Assembly (NCBI GenBank): GCA_002633005.1
Contig: NMRA01000119.1
Coordinates: 881,233-927,729 of the forward strand
Source of the DNA: Phoronis australis
Lineage: Eukaryota > Phoronida > Phoronidae
Length of the DNA: 46,497 bases
Direction: 5' to 3'
Part shown: one piece after another, positions 11,633 to 22,700 of the stretch
Numbering within the stretch: the first letter of the stretch is position 1
Layout of the letters: each line of letters starts with the position of its first letter
Translations under genes and position numbers: made by a program
The notes under the pieces: model-generated
What the model saw: only the letters and a program-made list of their open reading frames with translations
Told to the model about the DNA's origin: nothing
Databases searched by the model: none

Positions 11633-12839
11633 CCAGTCCACTTACTTTTACATGAAAAACGCTTGGGCTTCTTTGTTTGCTCAAATTAATCCAAGACACA
11701 AGTGGACGAAACCAAGCCCGGAGGGCTAAACAACTAAAACAGTAAAATAACGCAAAAATACTCAGTCAAAGACGCCAAGGATTTTACGAAAGGAATATTG
11801 TAATGTCAGTGTGCTCTACTGTGTACTGTTAGGCAGTAAAACAAATCTGCCATAACATTCTGAAAACTAAGCAAGGTTAGTAAGGTTAGCATTGCAAGTG
11901 ACGCCTCGGACATCCGTTGATAACTTACCTGTNCCAAGACACAAGTGGACGAAACCAAGCCCGGAGGGCTAAACAACTAACAGTAAATAACGAAAAATTA
12001 CTCAGTCAAACACGCCAAGGATTTTACTAAAGGAATATTGAAATGTCGGTGTGCTCTACTGTGCACTGTTAGGCAGTAAAATAAATCTACCATAACATTC
12101 TGAAAACCAAGTAAGGTTAGTAAGGTTAGCATTGCAAGTGACGCCTCGGACATCCGTTGATCACTTACCTGTTCGAGCAAAATCTTTCCTAACTGAGAGC
12201 GTGTAGCAGCCATCTGGGATTGCAGATAAGTCCAGCACCCAAACTGATCTTCATTTCAAACTTTACGGCGATAATAGTCACCTCGAGGACGCTTAGCAAG
12301 CCTTTTCAACGGAGGACGACCTATCTTAGCCCGAACGCCAGCCATTACTTGCTTGGTATGCGTGAACTTGAATTTTGCTTAATCTGAAGATCGCGTATGC
12401 GGAGCTTACAATTAAATACACAATAAAGAAATCTGGAGAATATTTTGTTCAATGTAGAGAATTTTTGTAATTAATGGTTCCAGAAGCAATTATTTCATCC
12501 GCTAGCAAATTATAGTAGCTTGAACGTGATTATTTGAGTGGGTATGCCGAGTTCACGTAGGCCCATATACGATCTTGAGATTAACCGAAACTCCAAGTTC
12601 ATATTCGACACTCGAATCTTCGATTGACACTTCGTACGGCCTCCATTTATTTTTTGGTGCACCACAGAAAAGCAAAAAATTAAGCTAAAAAAATCTGTAT
12701 TAAATTCAGTTCATTATGAAAAAATTCGATGTCATGGCGAAGATTGTTATTTGGGCTTAGGTTTCGAATAAAAGTGTTTGCGTAAAGATCCGTTTCATGA
12801 AGTTTTTAACAAAAATGAAGCGGAAATAGTGCCTTTAAG
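11633..12839 (-). repeat. ~976 bp dispersed repeat, copy 2 (with assembly duplication)
   Basis: Second copy of the 3862-4837 repeat, same orientation and same end words. It is about 230 bp longer because 11691-11932 is repeated as 11934-12172 on either side of a single N at 11933; removing that artefact gives about the length of copy 1. The minus-strand exon-like content is conserved: the MAGVRAKIG start, the in-frame TGA, and a second start giving MAATRSQLGKILLEQ before a GTAAGT donor. Several third-position changes but few changes in the exon-like part suggest past coding function. Confidence 0.6.
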
Positions 12840-13619
12840 GCTCCGTGGTCACGTGCAGGGCTTTTGAGGTTACATAACCTACAATTTTTCATTTTGTTTG
12901 TACAGCTTTCGACAGTGTGGAAGAAAGGTTGCAAGTTCATTGATGAGAACTGTGCAGAGGTTACAGTGTTGCTGTGAACAGGCAATGCGTAGCCTGCACG
13001 TGCCACTTTCGAATTTGCAATCTCAGGGTTGGCGAACCCCCCGTTTTCTCGAGTCGCTCGTGGTTTTGTTCTTCTTGTTGGAAATCGAACTCCACCACCT
13101 CTAGGACTATAATGAAATATTACTCCCAGACCACCTTAAAGAATATTATGAGACCGATTTTGTGAATTAAAGTCGCTTTACGTTACAAGGACCTGGCTGT
13201 AGAATTAAATACGGTAAAAACGTATATTTTCTGAACTTAGAATGTTTGTAGATTCTGACGTTTGACATTATGTCAGTCTGCTATGAAATGAATCACCTGG
13301 CTATGTCTTTTCAGTAAAATTCAGCTAAAAGAAAGATAAACCCACCCATAGCTAAATGACGTTATCGATAACATTATCAAATTAAACACCGCACCGTATG
13401 TTGCTTTAGATGAAAGCTGCATGGTATTTTGTTGGTAGTTTTAATCTCCAAATCGATATTTCGTCTGCTTGTCCACTTTGTGTGAAACTGGTAACCCCTT
13501 TCGCCATAGCTTTGAAGTTGTTCAAAAGCGCACCGTTTATTTATATACAATCAAAGACAGTTTTGCAATCCTTTCCCTAAGCTCACCATTTCTATCGAAT
13601 CTGAAAAATCCGGAGACAG
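12840..13619. other. Spacer with ambiguous cysteine-rich open frames
   Basis: After a plausible plus-strand acceptor (TTTTGTTTGTACAG at 12905) three overlapping frames are open: one starts LSTVWKKGCKFIDENCAE, another contains CVACTCHFRICN and WFCSSCW. They are protein-like in patches but none is bounded by a convincing donor and none is recognised. They could be a decayed transposon or an exon of the plus-strand 6.2 kb gene (the first frame is phase 0, which would fit). From about 13180 to 13619 I see nothing. Confidence 0.25.
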
Positions 13620-14641
13620 TCACAAAACTTGCTTGAAGACTTTCCCACTTGGTATGGTGAATTCGCTGTGCCACTCTCCGTCTTCAAACGTGATTGAGTT
13701 CTGCAACAAAATATGAGAACTGAGTATCTAGCCATTGATCTACTGCGGGTTGCACGGATTAGATACAACCATTTGCAATAATTTGAAACGAGTTGTGTCC
13801 CCTGTGCAGAATGTGCCCTGACATGATGGTTTCCAACAGGATGCGGGTTGTTGGATCTCTTTAGTATAATGGGTACGGCGGGTGCCACGCATACTCAAGG
13901 CCCAAGCGGGGAACGGTTAGCCTAGCTGGGCAATGATGCGGTACTAAATGAGAAAAAATGCCTGCGTGGCGATGAACCCTACCACCGTTATCACAAAGGC
14001 GAAATACCCACACGATTATATACAACACGGGGATACCACAAAGTCGAAATACCATTATACCCGAGAAGACAAAATAGACACTCAAACAATGCCTTGCAAC
14101 ACAAAATTTCCACACAGACGATTTCCTAGAAGGCAAAATAACGCAAACCAGAGCCGATACTCTAGACTGAAAGCACTAACCGGAATGTTTGTTCATGAAA
14201 GCCAACCTCATTGACAAAAACAATTTTGTTGTAACACGCAAATTTAAGATCGTGAGTAGGCCTATTTTGATTAAGATTTATAAAATGGAAATGCTTTTTG
14301 ATGAGCTTGACGGATCATTTCAATGCCAAAAAGTCCCACGGAATGCATTGTGGAAGGCAATGAAAAACATTTGATAATCATGTCATGTTTCTTGCCGCTG
14401 GTGAATAATAGGGTGCGTGTCATACATTTAGGTCTTCCTTCACGAGATTTTCACTGCAAAATCTTTGATAACCATTTCGTGTAACAACTATTGAACAAAA
14501 ATAACGTGCGTGTATTTAACGTACCTGTACGGCTGGAATACCCTCATCGGGATTGGCAGGTGTTTCACCGAAAGTACGTTGACTAACATCCACTACATTC
14601 GTCAAGTCCCCGCTTGCTTTGCTCCTAAGGATAGAATTCAT
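13620..14641 (-). CDS. Possible small two-exon gene (65 aa)
   Basis: Exon 1 (14641-14525) runs from ATG through 39 codons (MNSILRSKASGDLTNVVDVS) to a strong donor CAG|GTACGT. Exon 2 (13700-13620) follows TTTTGTTGCAG and encodes NSITFEDGEWHSEFTIPSGK then VFKQVL and TGA. Both junctions are phase 0, so the frame is kept. The frame is also open upstream of the ATG to a possible acceptor (CTTTCAG), so exon 1 could be internal to a longer gene. The exon 2 peptide has a beta-strand-rich, protein-like pattern, but no family is recognised. Intron length is 824 bp. Confidence 0.42.
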
Positions 14642-14890
14642 TTTGCCTCCTCCCAAGTCTTCGAAAATGATCCAGGTAGCTTTTCTCAAAAGCTGCGTCA
14701 ACAGGGAACTCTGAAAGTTGGCCTTTGTAGCCTACTGACATAACTCAGGCATAGGCTACTTGCTTGATAGTCATATAGTGACATTACTAAGCACTTAGAC
14801 TAATTGCTTATTAAGTTAGCCGTACATTGACATTACTAAACACATACGTTACTCGCTTACTAAGTTAGCTGTACAGTGACATAACTAAAC

Positions 14891-15826
14891 AGTGGCGGAT
14901 CTAGGATATCACAAGGGGGGGAGCCCAACATTTTTTGTCCGGCTGTAAGCATTTGCGCAAACTGAACCACGATTGTAGGTGCGCATAGCACCGAATGGGG
15001 GGAAACCCCCCTCCCGCCCAGGAAATTTTTCTGTTTTTACCTCTAAAAATCAAGCATTTTCCTTGATTCCTGAAGTATTATCCAAGAAAAAAAGAAAACA
15101 CGGAGAACGTGTCAAACAAGAAAAACTACAAGTACCAAAGACTCGAACTCACGACCTGGCGCATAGTGCGCGCTTGCGTTACCACTACACCACCACGATT
15201 TACAACTAACCTCATACTAAGAGACCTACTTGTTAATGGTCCACAGCGTTTGCGCGCGAAACCTACTTCTTTTTGTAATGCCTATTACACGTTTTATATT
15301 TTATGCCATCGATTCTTAACAAATTTGTCGTATTTAAAATAGTCTTCAAATGCCCAAAAGACCAAATCCGTTTTTCGTGTTGGCAATAATGACGGGATTG
15401 CTTTGGAAATCGTCTTAAGATGAGGTTTGACAAAGAGAGTATTGCGAGTTTCTGAGTGATTCACTAAGGCTTCGATTAAAATTCACATCTTACCAGCAGC
15501 TTCTGTTTTTTTATCGTCACTCAGCTTCCATTTTCTTTAAAAAATGAAGTAAATTTTCTTCACTGCACAATGGAGCAGACGACGGAAACGGAGTCGTAGT
15601 GCGCAGCGCCACTGCCGGTCGCCTGGGTTATCGCGGGAGAGCCTATACTTAGCCATAGTTCCGTTATGAATGCGCCGTGTTCCGAATTTGACACACCGTA
15701 TAATTTTAATTACCGGGGTTAATTAATAAACTCAACATTTCCCTACGCTCTTACTGTTTTATTTTTTTGTTCGGCAGCCAAGGAGGGGGGCGGGCCCCCT
15801 GCCCCCCCCCCCCAAGTCCGCCTATG
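14891..15826. mobile_element. 936 bp DNA transposon with G-run termini
   Basis: Starts (C)AGTGGCGGATCTAGG followed by a G run, and ends with a C run then AAGTCCGCCTATG; the outer ~10 bp are imperfect inverted repeats (CAGTGGCGGA / CATAGGCGGA). CTAAAC flanks both sides (14885-14890 and 15827-15832) and fits a 5-6 bp target-site duplication. No transposase frame is evident, so it is non-autonomous. The superfamily cannot be fixed from the ends alone. Confidence 0.7.
15132..15197 (-). repeat. tRNA-derived (SINE-like) sequence
   Basis: On the minus strand GTGTAGTGGTAACGC (positions about 15176-15189) matches a pol III box A and GTGAGTTCGAGTC (about 15140-15152) matches box B, with a GCGC-loop-GCGC anticodon-arm-like hairpin between. 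The anticodon loop lacks the usual U33 and the T stem does not pair, so this is a pseudo-tRNA or SINE head rather than a working tRNA. It lies inside the 936 bp transposon. Confidence 0.55.
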
Positions 15827-16182
15827 CTAAACACATTGGCTACTTGCTTCCACAGATAGTCGTAAAAAGGACATAACTAAACACATGGGCCATTTGCTTA
15901 CAACATTAGCCGTACAGTGACATAACTAAAGATATAAGGCTACTTGCTTCCACAGTTCGTGGTATGATGACATTGCGGGCGCTACATTCTTACAACGTCA
16001 GTCGTAAAGTGACACGTGTGAGATTTTTTTCTTGAAATGTGGAAAAAAACACAAAACACTCAGGTCTACTGTACCTTGAACCTCACTAAATTTTATGTCA
16101 TTTCCTGAGACCACATATTTCCATTTTCCAATAAAAGCCTTAGCATCGACTGAGCTTCCCATTCTCTAGTCTTGTCAGCAAA

Positions 16183-16320
16183 ATGCAGCCTGTCTATGAT
16201 TTGCTTTCGGATACTGAGGAAAAGCTAGTCGAACAGGACATTGTGTACATCGAGAATATCTGGGCTAGTCTGCACAAAGCTTCAAAACTTACCCGCATGA
16301 CGTCAAATGCACAACAATAG
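16183..16320 (+). other. 45-codon protein-like open frame
   Basis: ATG at 16183 to TAG at 16318-16320 encodes MQPVYDLLSDTEEKLVEQDI and then VYIENIWASLHKASKL, an amphipathic helical pattern with balanced composition unlike the surrounding AT-rich translation. It could be a small exon, a gene relic or chance. No homology is recognised and no donor follows. Confidence 0.22.
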
Positions 16321-17488
16321 CAACGTGGCGTGCTATTGTTGCCATCCAGCATTTATCTTTTATAGAACCATTCCCTGGTAATTTCGGAGTCCAAAGTCGA
16401 ATTAGGCCTTGAAATAAGCAAAAAAATAAAGTGCACGATTATTCCACACTAACGTATATTTTCTAAGAACACCTCAGCTACTGTGAGACAACGAAGACTT
16501 ATTGCCAAAATTAGCAAGAGAAACTGAGAGTAGTCATAATTTTAGCGTATGTCTTGACTTAAGTTTTGTCTTAAGTTCGACTAAGTCACTGGATGTGGAA
16601 GTTTGAAAGTTGGAAGTTAAGAAAAATCTTAGACTAAAGTAAAAAATTGATTAAGACATTTTCTTGGAACAAGCCAATAAAATTTGAAGATAGTTTCCCC
16701 GCTTCACTTATAAAACTTGATTAAGCGAATTTCAAGGTAAGCCAATTGAACAAAATAATTAGAATAGTTACCTTAGGCTTGAGAAAGAATCAACACCTGT
16801 TGACACGTACCCGAGAATCGTCTGACGAAGTTTGGTTTGAGGTTAGGAATTCGAGAGATAACCCTTGAAAAGAACCCAAAATATGCCTGTATGTCGCTGA
16901 AGTCCATTTACTACCCGTAAGAAATTTTTTCTCATACGCTTCTTTCTGTAACCAAGTCATTCACTCTTTTATTTATAATTATTTTTAATATTCACATATG
17001 GTCGCACTTGCCACTTATTTATTTTTCTTCGCAACGAAACCTCAGTAATTGACAACTTGCACTACTAACTGATATATCAAGTCCTTATGCTTAGGTATAA
17101 TTGTTATTTTTTTAAAGTTGTCTTTAGGTATTTGCCGAAAGTTATTCTTTTTATCCCATACGCGTTGAGTACAATGCGGCCACGTGGTATTAGTTTAGTA
17201 CCGTCCGTACGTGGGTTACGTAAACGCGACATCTATTGTTGGGTTAGGTGGTTATCCCCTTATCATCTTTCACGAGCAAAAACGCGACTTCTGTTTGTTG
17301 ACAGAAAAGATAAAACAATATACAACGACGACTTGTGACGCACGCGAAACAAGGGAATCCACCTTTTACGCAGCGTCGGTAAACCCTAATTTGTTTCCAC
17401 TCTCGATCAGTTGAACTCTACAGACACAACGTATTCAAACTCTTTTTAGTGTCAGAACATCTGGGTGGTGGACGGTGCCACGCCCTAA
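16321..17488. other. Spacer, nothing identified
   Basis: AT-rich non-coding sequence on inspection. Overlapping open frames at 17087-17414 show no domain or splice context. Confidence 0.4.
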
Positions 17489-17638
17489 CACACCTCATGA
17501 CGTCAGCAGTCACGTGATTTCCAATTTGATCTTCCGGTTTACCGATGACTTCCGGTTACATGCATGACCTTGACCTTGGATCGAGGTCCCTATCTAACAG
17601 GTCCAATTAAATCTATTACGTAATGAGGTGTGACGTCA
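17489..17638. repeat. Short palindromic element with CRE and receptor half-sites
   Basis: CACACCTCATGACGT at the left is matched in inverted orientation by ACGTAATGAGGTGTG at the right. Perfect cAMP-response-element words TGACGTCA lie at 17498-17505 and 17631-17638, an E-box CACGTG at 17511-17516, TGACCTTGACCTTGG (nuclear-receptor half-site repeat) at 17565-17579 and TACGTA at 17617-17622. It may be a small inverted-repeat transposon carrying regulatory words; function is not shown. Confidence 0.5.
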
Positions 17639-17697
17639 ATGTCTATTCCTTCCAGTACATTAATTTGCTGAAGCTAGAACAATGTGAGTCATTGAAA

Positions 17698-17916
17698 TTA
17701 CCGTAAACGTTCGGGTTAACGCCCATGCTCAGTTAACCGCCCACCCCCTACTTTAGGTGGATTTTCGATTTAACTGCCCACTGCCCGGTAAGCGCCTCCC
17801 CTGCGATTTTTGAAGATTTCCAGTTAAGCGCCCACTTCTCGGTTAAGTGCCCATCCCCAACTTTTTGGGTTTGCCAGTTTAACCGCCCAGGGCGTCAACC
17901 CGAACGTTTACGGTAA
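17698..17916. mobile_element. 219 bp terminal-inverted-repeat element
   Basis: The first 27 bases (TTACCGTAAACGTTCGGGTT and on to GCCC) are repeated inverted at 17890-17916 with one mismatch. The interior consists of diverged repeats of GTTAACCGCCCA/GTTAAGCGCCCA in one orientation. A non-autonomous MITE-like element with internal subrepeats; no coding capacity. Confidence 0.75.
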
Positions 17917-19213
17917 ATAAAACCGTACACCGGATGCAACAGGTCACTTCGACACCGAGCGTCTGAAAGGAATGAGCCATCCTTTAACCCGAACAAGCAT
18001 TAAGAATTCATTTATCATCTTTCTAAACATCGTACGCATAAGTACTACATGTGCTCAGTTGTGACTTTTTTAATTTTGTGAACTGAACCAATGAGCTAAC
18101 TGCAAGCTGTTTGAACTGCAGTTTAATTGTCAGTGTTCTGAATCGTGAAGAGTAGGAAGACTAGTTTCACCATGTTGCCGCATCACATGATAACTGGTTT
18201 TCAGTTGTAGATAGCAACAAAACATATTTTTGCGTTGCCACTGATACGCAAATCCGTTTCTAACTTCAACAAGAACGAGTTCAAAGTGAACCATGGATTT
18301 AAGGCCTCAACTTTTCACGACAGCAGAAATCGATGTTGGTAGATTGAACTTCTTTGTGACGTTTGGATGTACGTTCTAAACATAAAAACACACTTTTGAA
18401 ATCTTCCAAATAACCTTCAAGTCTACCAATTGACCCAATAATCATTGGGACACCAAATTAATGTGGTTCCGCAGAATGTTCACAAGATTGGAATTTTATC
18501 AAACGATGACTGACTCTGGAGCTCTTAAAACGAGACGGGGTCAGAGGATCTTTCAGGCTTTTCCATCTGTACTGTTTTTTTAATATCTTACAGTCTTTTA
18601 ACTGGATGACGTTACTATAAGTAATTTAATAGGCCTGCTTTGTCTTTGGAAACTGTGTCAATATAAAAGGATAAGAACTAAACCATAGAAGTTGCCAAAA
18701 CGGAAATAATGGAGAGACATGATGTATATTGTAATCACATTACAAAAAAATCTTGGAAAGGTGGACCCCTGTGGCATATTTAGTTCACTGGTGCATTTTT
18801 TGCTGTTTCCCCCTGTGCGTGTGCGCGTTTTTGTGCCCGTGAATGGTGTGCTTCAAAAGAAAATTGGCCCCGTGAGCGCGGTGAGACGTACTTCGTCAAT
18901 ACATTTTTACAACTAAGGAGGCAGACAAAACTCTCGGTATCAGAAATACGATAAAGAAACCATTAAGCGTGGGAACCGTTTTCTTCCGTGTGACAAATAC
19001 CATGCAAACTCATGAAATATGACGTCCCTTTCACAAAATGTAACAATGGTACATTTCTCCCAAGTGCATTCGACATAACTTGCAACATTTACATAATATG
19101 TAACTATTTGTTACATTTTGTTGCATTACAGGGGCGGTTTAGCAAGTAAAAGGTAGCAATGCCCTAAAGTGTAACAGTTGTTACATTTTACGAAATTGTT
19201 ACATTTTATAGGT
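17917..19213. other. Spacer, nothing identified
   Basis: No gene supported. The last ~180 bases are rich in TGTTACATTTT words, a degenerate short repeat. Confidence 0.4.
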
Positions 19214-19368
19214 ATGGTGCACCATGGGCGGCGCAGCACTGAAAAAAGTGGGGCTAAAGCCCCCTCAGCCACCCTGTGGTGCACCACCTATAGACCATGT
19301 TCGGCGCAGCACTGAAAAAAGTGGGGACTATAGCCCCCCAGTCCTCTATCATGGTGCGCCGCCCATGT
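19214..19368. repeat. Nested direct and inverted hairpin repeat
   Basis: GCGCAGCACTGAAAAAAGTG followed by GGG and a self-complementary GGGGCTAAAGCCCC type hairpin occurs twice (from 19229 and from 19302). The block is bounded by GGTGCACCATGGGCGGCGC on the left and its near inverse ATGGTGCGCCGCCCATG on the right. It is probably a small foldback element. Confidence 0.6.
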
Positions 19369-19442
19369 GGACACCAACTAGACAGAGATATCAATTACTG
19401 AGGACATGTACTATCATAACTCGAAAAAGCAGTAAAATATTA

Positions 19443-19448
19443 GTTTAT
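19443..19448 (-). terminator. Candidate polyadenylation signal for LACTB
   Basis: AATAAA on the minus strand, about 300 bases downstream of the LACTB stop codon, in AT-rich sequence. It would give a 3' UTR of about 0.3 kb. Confidence 0.4.
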
Positions 19449-19748
19449 TATAATTTTTTAAAATAATTACACTTTTTAACACATACATTTTTGCAACTTC
19501 AAGATGCACAATTAAAAAAAATAGCTTTTACAACAAATAGACACGAGTATGACACAACAGTATGTATGACAATTTCCACAATAGTCGGGAATGCCAGAAT
19601 TATCACTTTGACTTACCAGACTTACTCCATGGCACAATCAATTTTCTCACCTTCATTAAAACCACAATGATAATGCATCCAGTTTTTCCCTCTGAGACTT
19701 CTTGCACAGTAAATAATTGACAAACATGATCAACTGTTGAACAGCCAA

Positions 19749-22700
19749 TCACACCTCAACCTCTTCGAATAATTTAGCAATCTCCAGCGCCGTCCCGTTA
19801 AGTCCGACACCCCTCATGTTGACGATTATTGCCACAGAGACCCCCTGCGGTGCAAATCCTGGTTTAACTCTCTTTGCTGGAAGAATGATCAGGATACTGC
19901 TGGCTCCGATGGCACCTCCAGCATGGGTAACATAAAAACGCTGATCTTGGCAAAACCCATATTCCTGCTTAGCCGACACTACACCCCATCCCATACCGTA
20001 CTTTCCCTCCTTGGCCCAGCCGCACTTTGTGTTGTCCACTGGTCTCCATATTAAAGAGACAGTCTCTGGTTTTAGATATCCGCGGAGCAGTTTTGCCTCC
20101 AATTGCTGAATGTCCGTGTCACCATCAGAGGGTTCCAACCGCTTGTACTGGAAGCTGTACAACATGACATTTGCAAACCTGAGTAGATCACCTGCCGTTG
20201 ACAAGAGGCCTCCCCCACCCCACTTGTATGAGAGGTCGACGTACGGCTCGTTGACAAGTCTACCTTTTTTATTCTTATTGTAATACCTGAAATTAGATTA
20301 GGCCATTCGATTTTAACAGAATATAGATCAGACTCTAACAAAAAAGTTTATGACATCTAAAATGCACACTAGTTTTTTCAAATGAAACTATATTCCAATC
20401 ATTTCTAGCACCTTAAAGCTGGATATTACTTAAATTGGTTTACAATATACATTTTTAGATACATAAAATGAGGTGAGCCTTCAATCAAAAGTTCTTCAGA
20501 TTATTCAAAAGATGTTTTAAATTCTCAAATCTGTCAATTGATAGGTCTTGTTTCTAGCCAAATTAACACAAGAAAATAAAGAACAAATGCCTTAGCAAAC
20601 CATGTCATATTTCAGGGCTTGGAATGACCAATGACAAAAAACGCGGAAACTTTTACGGCCCAAAACATGCGCGCTACCCAGCCTTGAAATAGTCGATATG
20701 AACCTTAATTACGCCGACAAAAATCGGGAGGAATAAAAAAAAAAAGAAAAAAAAACGTTACCACCATCAGTAGCATGCGTCTGCGTCTTTTTAGCTCGTC
20801 CGTCCACTCCCACCCCCACACCACATTTTTGGCTGCAGAGCCGTAGTATTTGTCACCGCGGTTTACAATCACACGAGACGCCATTGAAAATCCCACCACG
20901 CTATCCCAGATGCCCCGGCAATGTTGACAATTTACGTTCCTCCGAAACATAAAGAGCATCTTCCGCTTTTCGAGGTGAGCGTCGTCGGCAACGCCGAGGT
21001 AAGAAAGGAATTTGCCGCGGAAATTTTATATCAAATCCGATTTTTTTTTACGCAGAAATATAATAAAATGCGCGTACAGAACATTTGAAAAAAGCGGAAA
21101 TCCGTGTTTCAGCGGAAAATTCCAAGCCTTGATATTTACAATACTACTACTGGACCTTGTATATGGTATTAGTGTTGTGAACAAGACATAGTTTGCTAAA
21201 GCACTTGTTTTATCGTTTCTAGTACACCTGTCTACCATATCAAAAATCAGAATAAATGAAAATACCACGTGTCTACCTGGCCCTATTGTAAATCAGCGGT
21301 TCGTTTTCATCTAAAAACGTGTGTGTCATGTTAAGATCCTTGAACAGCTTTAGCAAGACCTCGGTAAAGGGTTGCCCGGCAACAGCTTCCACAACAGCGC
21401 TGATTAGAGTGAATCCGTGAGTAGTGTACAGATACTCTTTGCCTGGAAATAAAATTCAACTAAACTCGAGTCTCATTTCTCGCATACAGCTGTGGTCTGT
21501 TTCATGAAAAGTGATTTCAGACTTAAAGAAGCATAGTCTCTTTAAATTGTGAATAATGTAAAATGAAGTACTAATTTACAAACAACCCCAGGTCCTCCAG
21601 TATGCCGAAAGCCATCTGAGAACCAGTTACCACAATACCATTACAATCTCATGGAAGTCTCATTTTGCACTGTTTTTATGTAAATGAGTATGGTAATATT
21701 TCATCAGTACCCTAATGAAACAAGGCACAGTTTTTATTATTTGTTTCTTTCACTATCAAGTAAGAATTGTGTAATATTTGGAATTACTAGAGTTTTTACG
21801 AGTTCAGATTTGTTTTAAGTGTATCAGATGTGATATTTTCTTTAAAATCACAATTTATTTACAAATTGTTTCTTTTCCTGATTATACGTGTACACAATTC
21901 TTCGGGAAGTCACTAGGTGGCGCTTGCTGCAAATTTAAACATTCACGGGTTTTAATGAGACATAGCATCTTTAAGACATAAATTTGGAGCAAACTGAGGC
22001 CAGTTTTGTATCAGTGGCAACCTACCAAAGATTTGCCCCAAGATGAGTCATCACACAATATGCAATATGTCAGCTTAACTCATATACCAGAAATGAGATA
22101 GCTTGAGAAACTCAATGTTTGAATTCAACAGACAATTTTATCAGACACTGGAAGTCAACATGCCTGATACCTAGTTAGTCACCCAATAGATGTTTACCCA
22201 AGTTGATCAACAGCTAACTGGCAGTGTTGCTGGAAAATATCTCTCGGGGCAGAGCTTTCCTATGAAAGAAGGCAAATTTATAGCAACTGTATGTTGATGC
22301 ACTGCACAGAAGCAGCAAATACATAAGTTTATGCTTATTTGGTAATGGTCGAATATAACGTGCCCAAATTTTGAAAACCAGTTTTATCCACTGAATAACG
22401 GAGATCAAACTGGTTCTCAAAATACTGGCACGTAATATCCAATTATTGCCCTTATTTTCAGAGCCTTGAAAAATGCACATCACAATGTATAACTACATCT
22501 CATACAGCACTGTATAAGATGTGACAGTGTTTAACAAGACAAACCTGGTTCACACATCAATGGGTCATCTTGAAACAATTTCAGGGAGTCAGCCACGCTT
22601 GCAAATGCATCCTTAATCAGGTATTCATTCAGGTCAAACTCACAGGCGGGTGGGTCGGGGTTGATTTGGTTTCCAGCTGGTGGATTTGTGTCTTTTCCAT

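Larger units (their letters stand above)
14737..16010. repeat. ~49 bp satellite array interrupted by a transposon
   Basis: Repeated units begin GACATAACTAAACACAT, continue GGCTACTTGCTT and end TTAGCCGTACAGT; about seven diverged copies start at about 14737, 14780, 14829, 14878, 15852, 15901 and 15960. A 936 bp element splits the fourth unit. Removing it and one CTAAAC copy restores a normal-length unit. Confidence 0.7.

Noticed and set aside
15132-15197. Functional tRNA gene on the minus strand
   Set aside because: Box A and B are present but the anticodon loop and T stem are degenerate; it lies inside a transposon.
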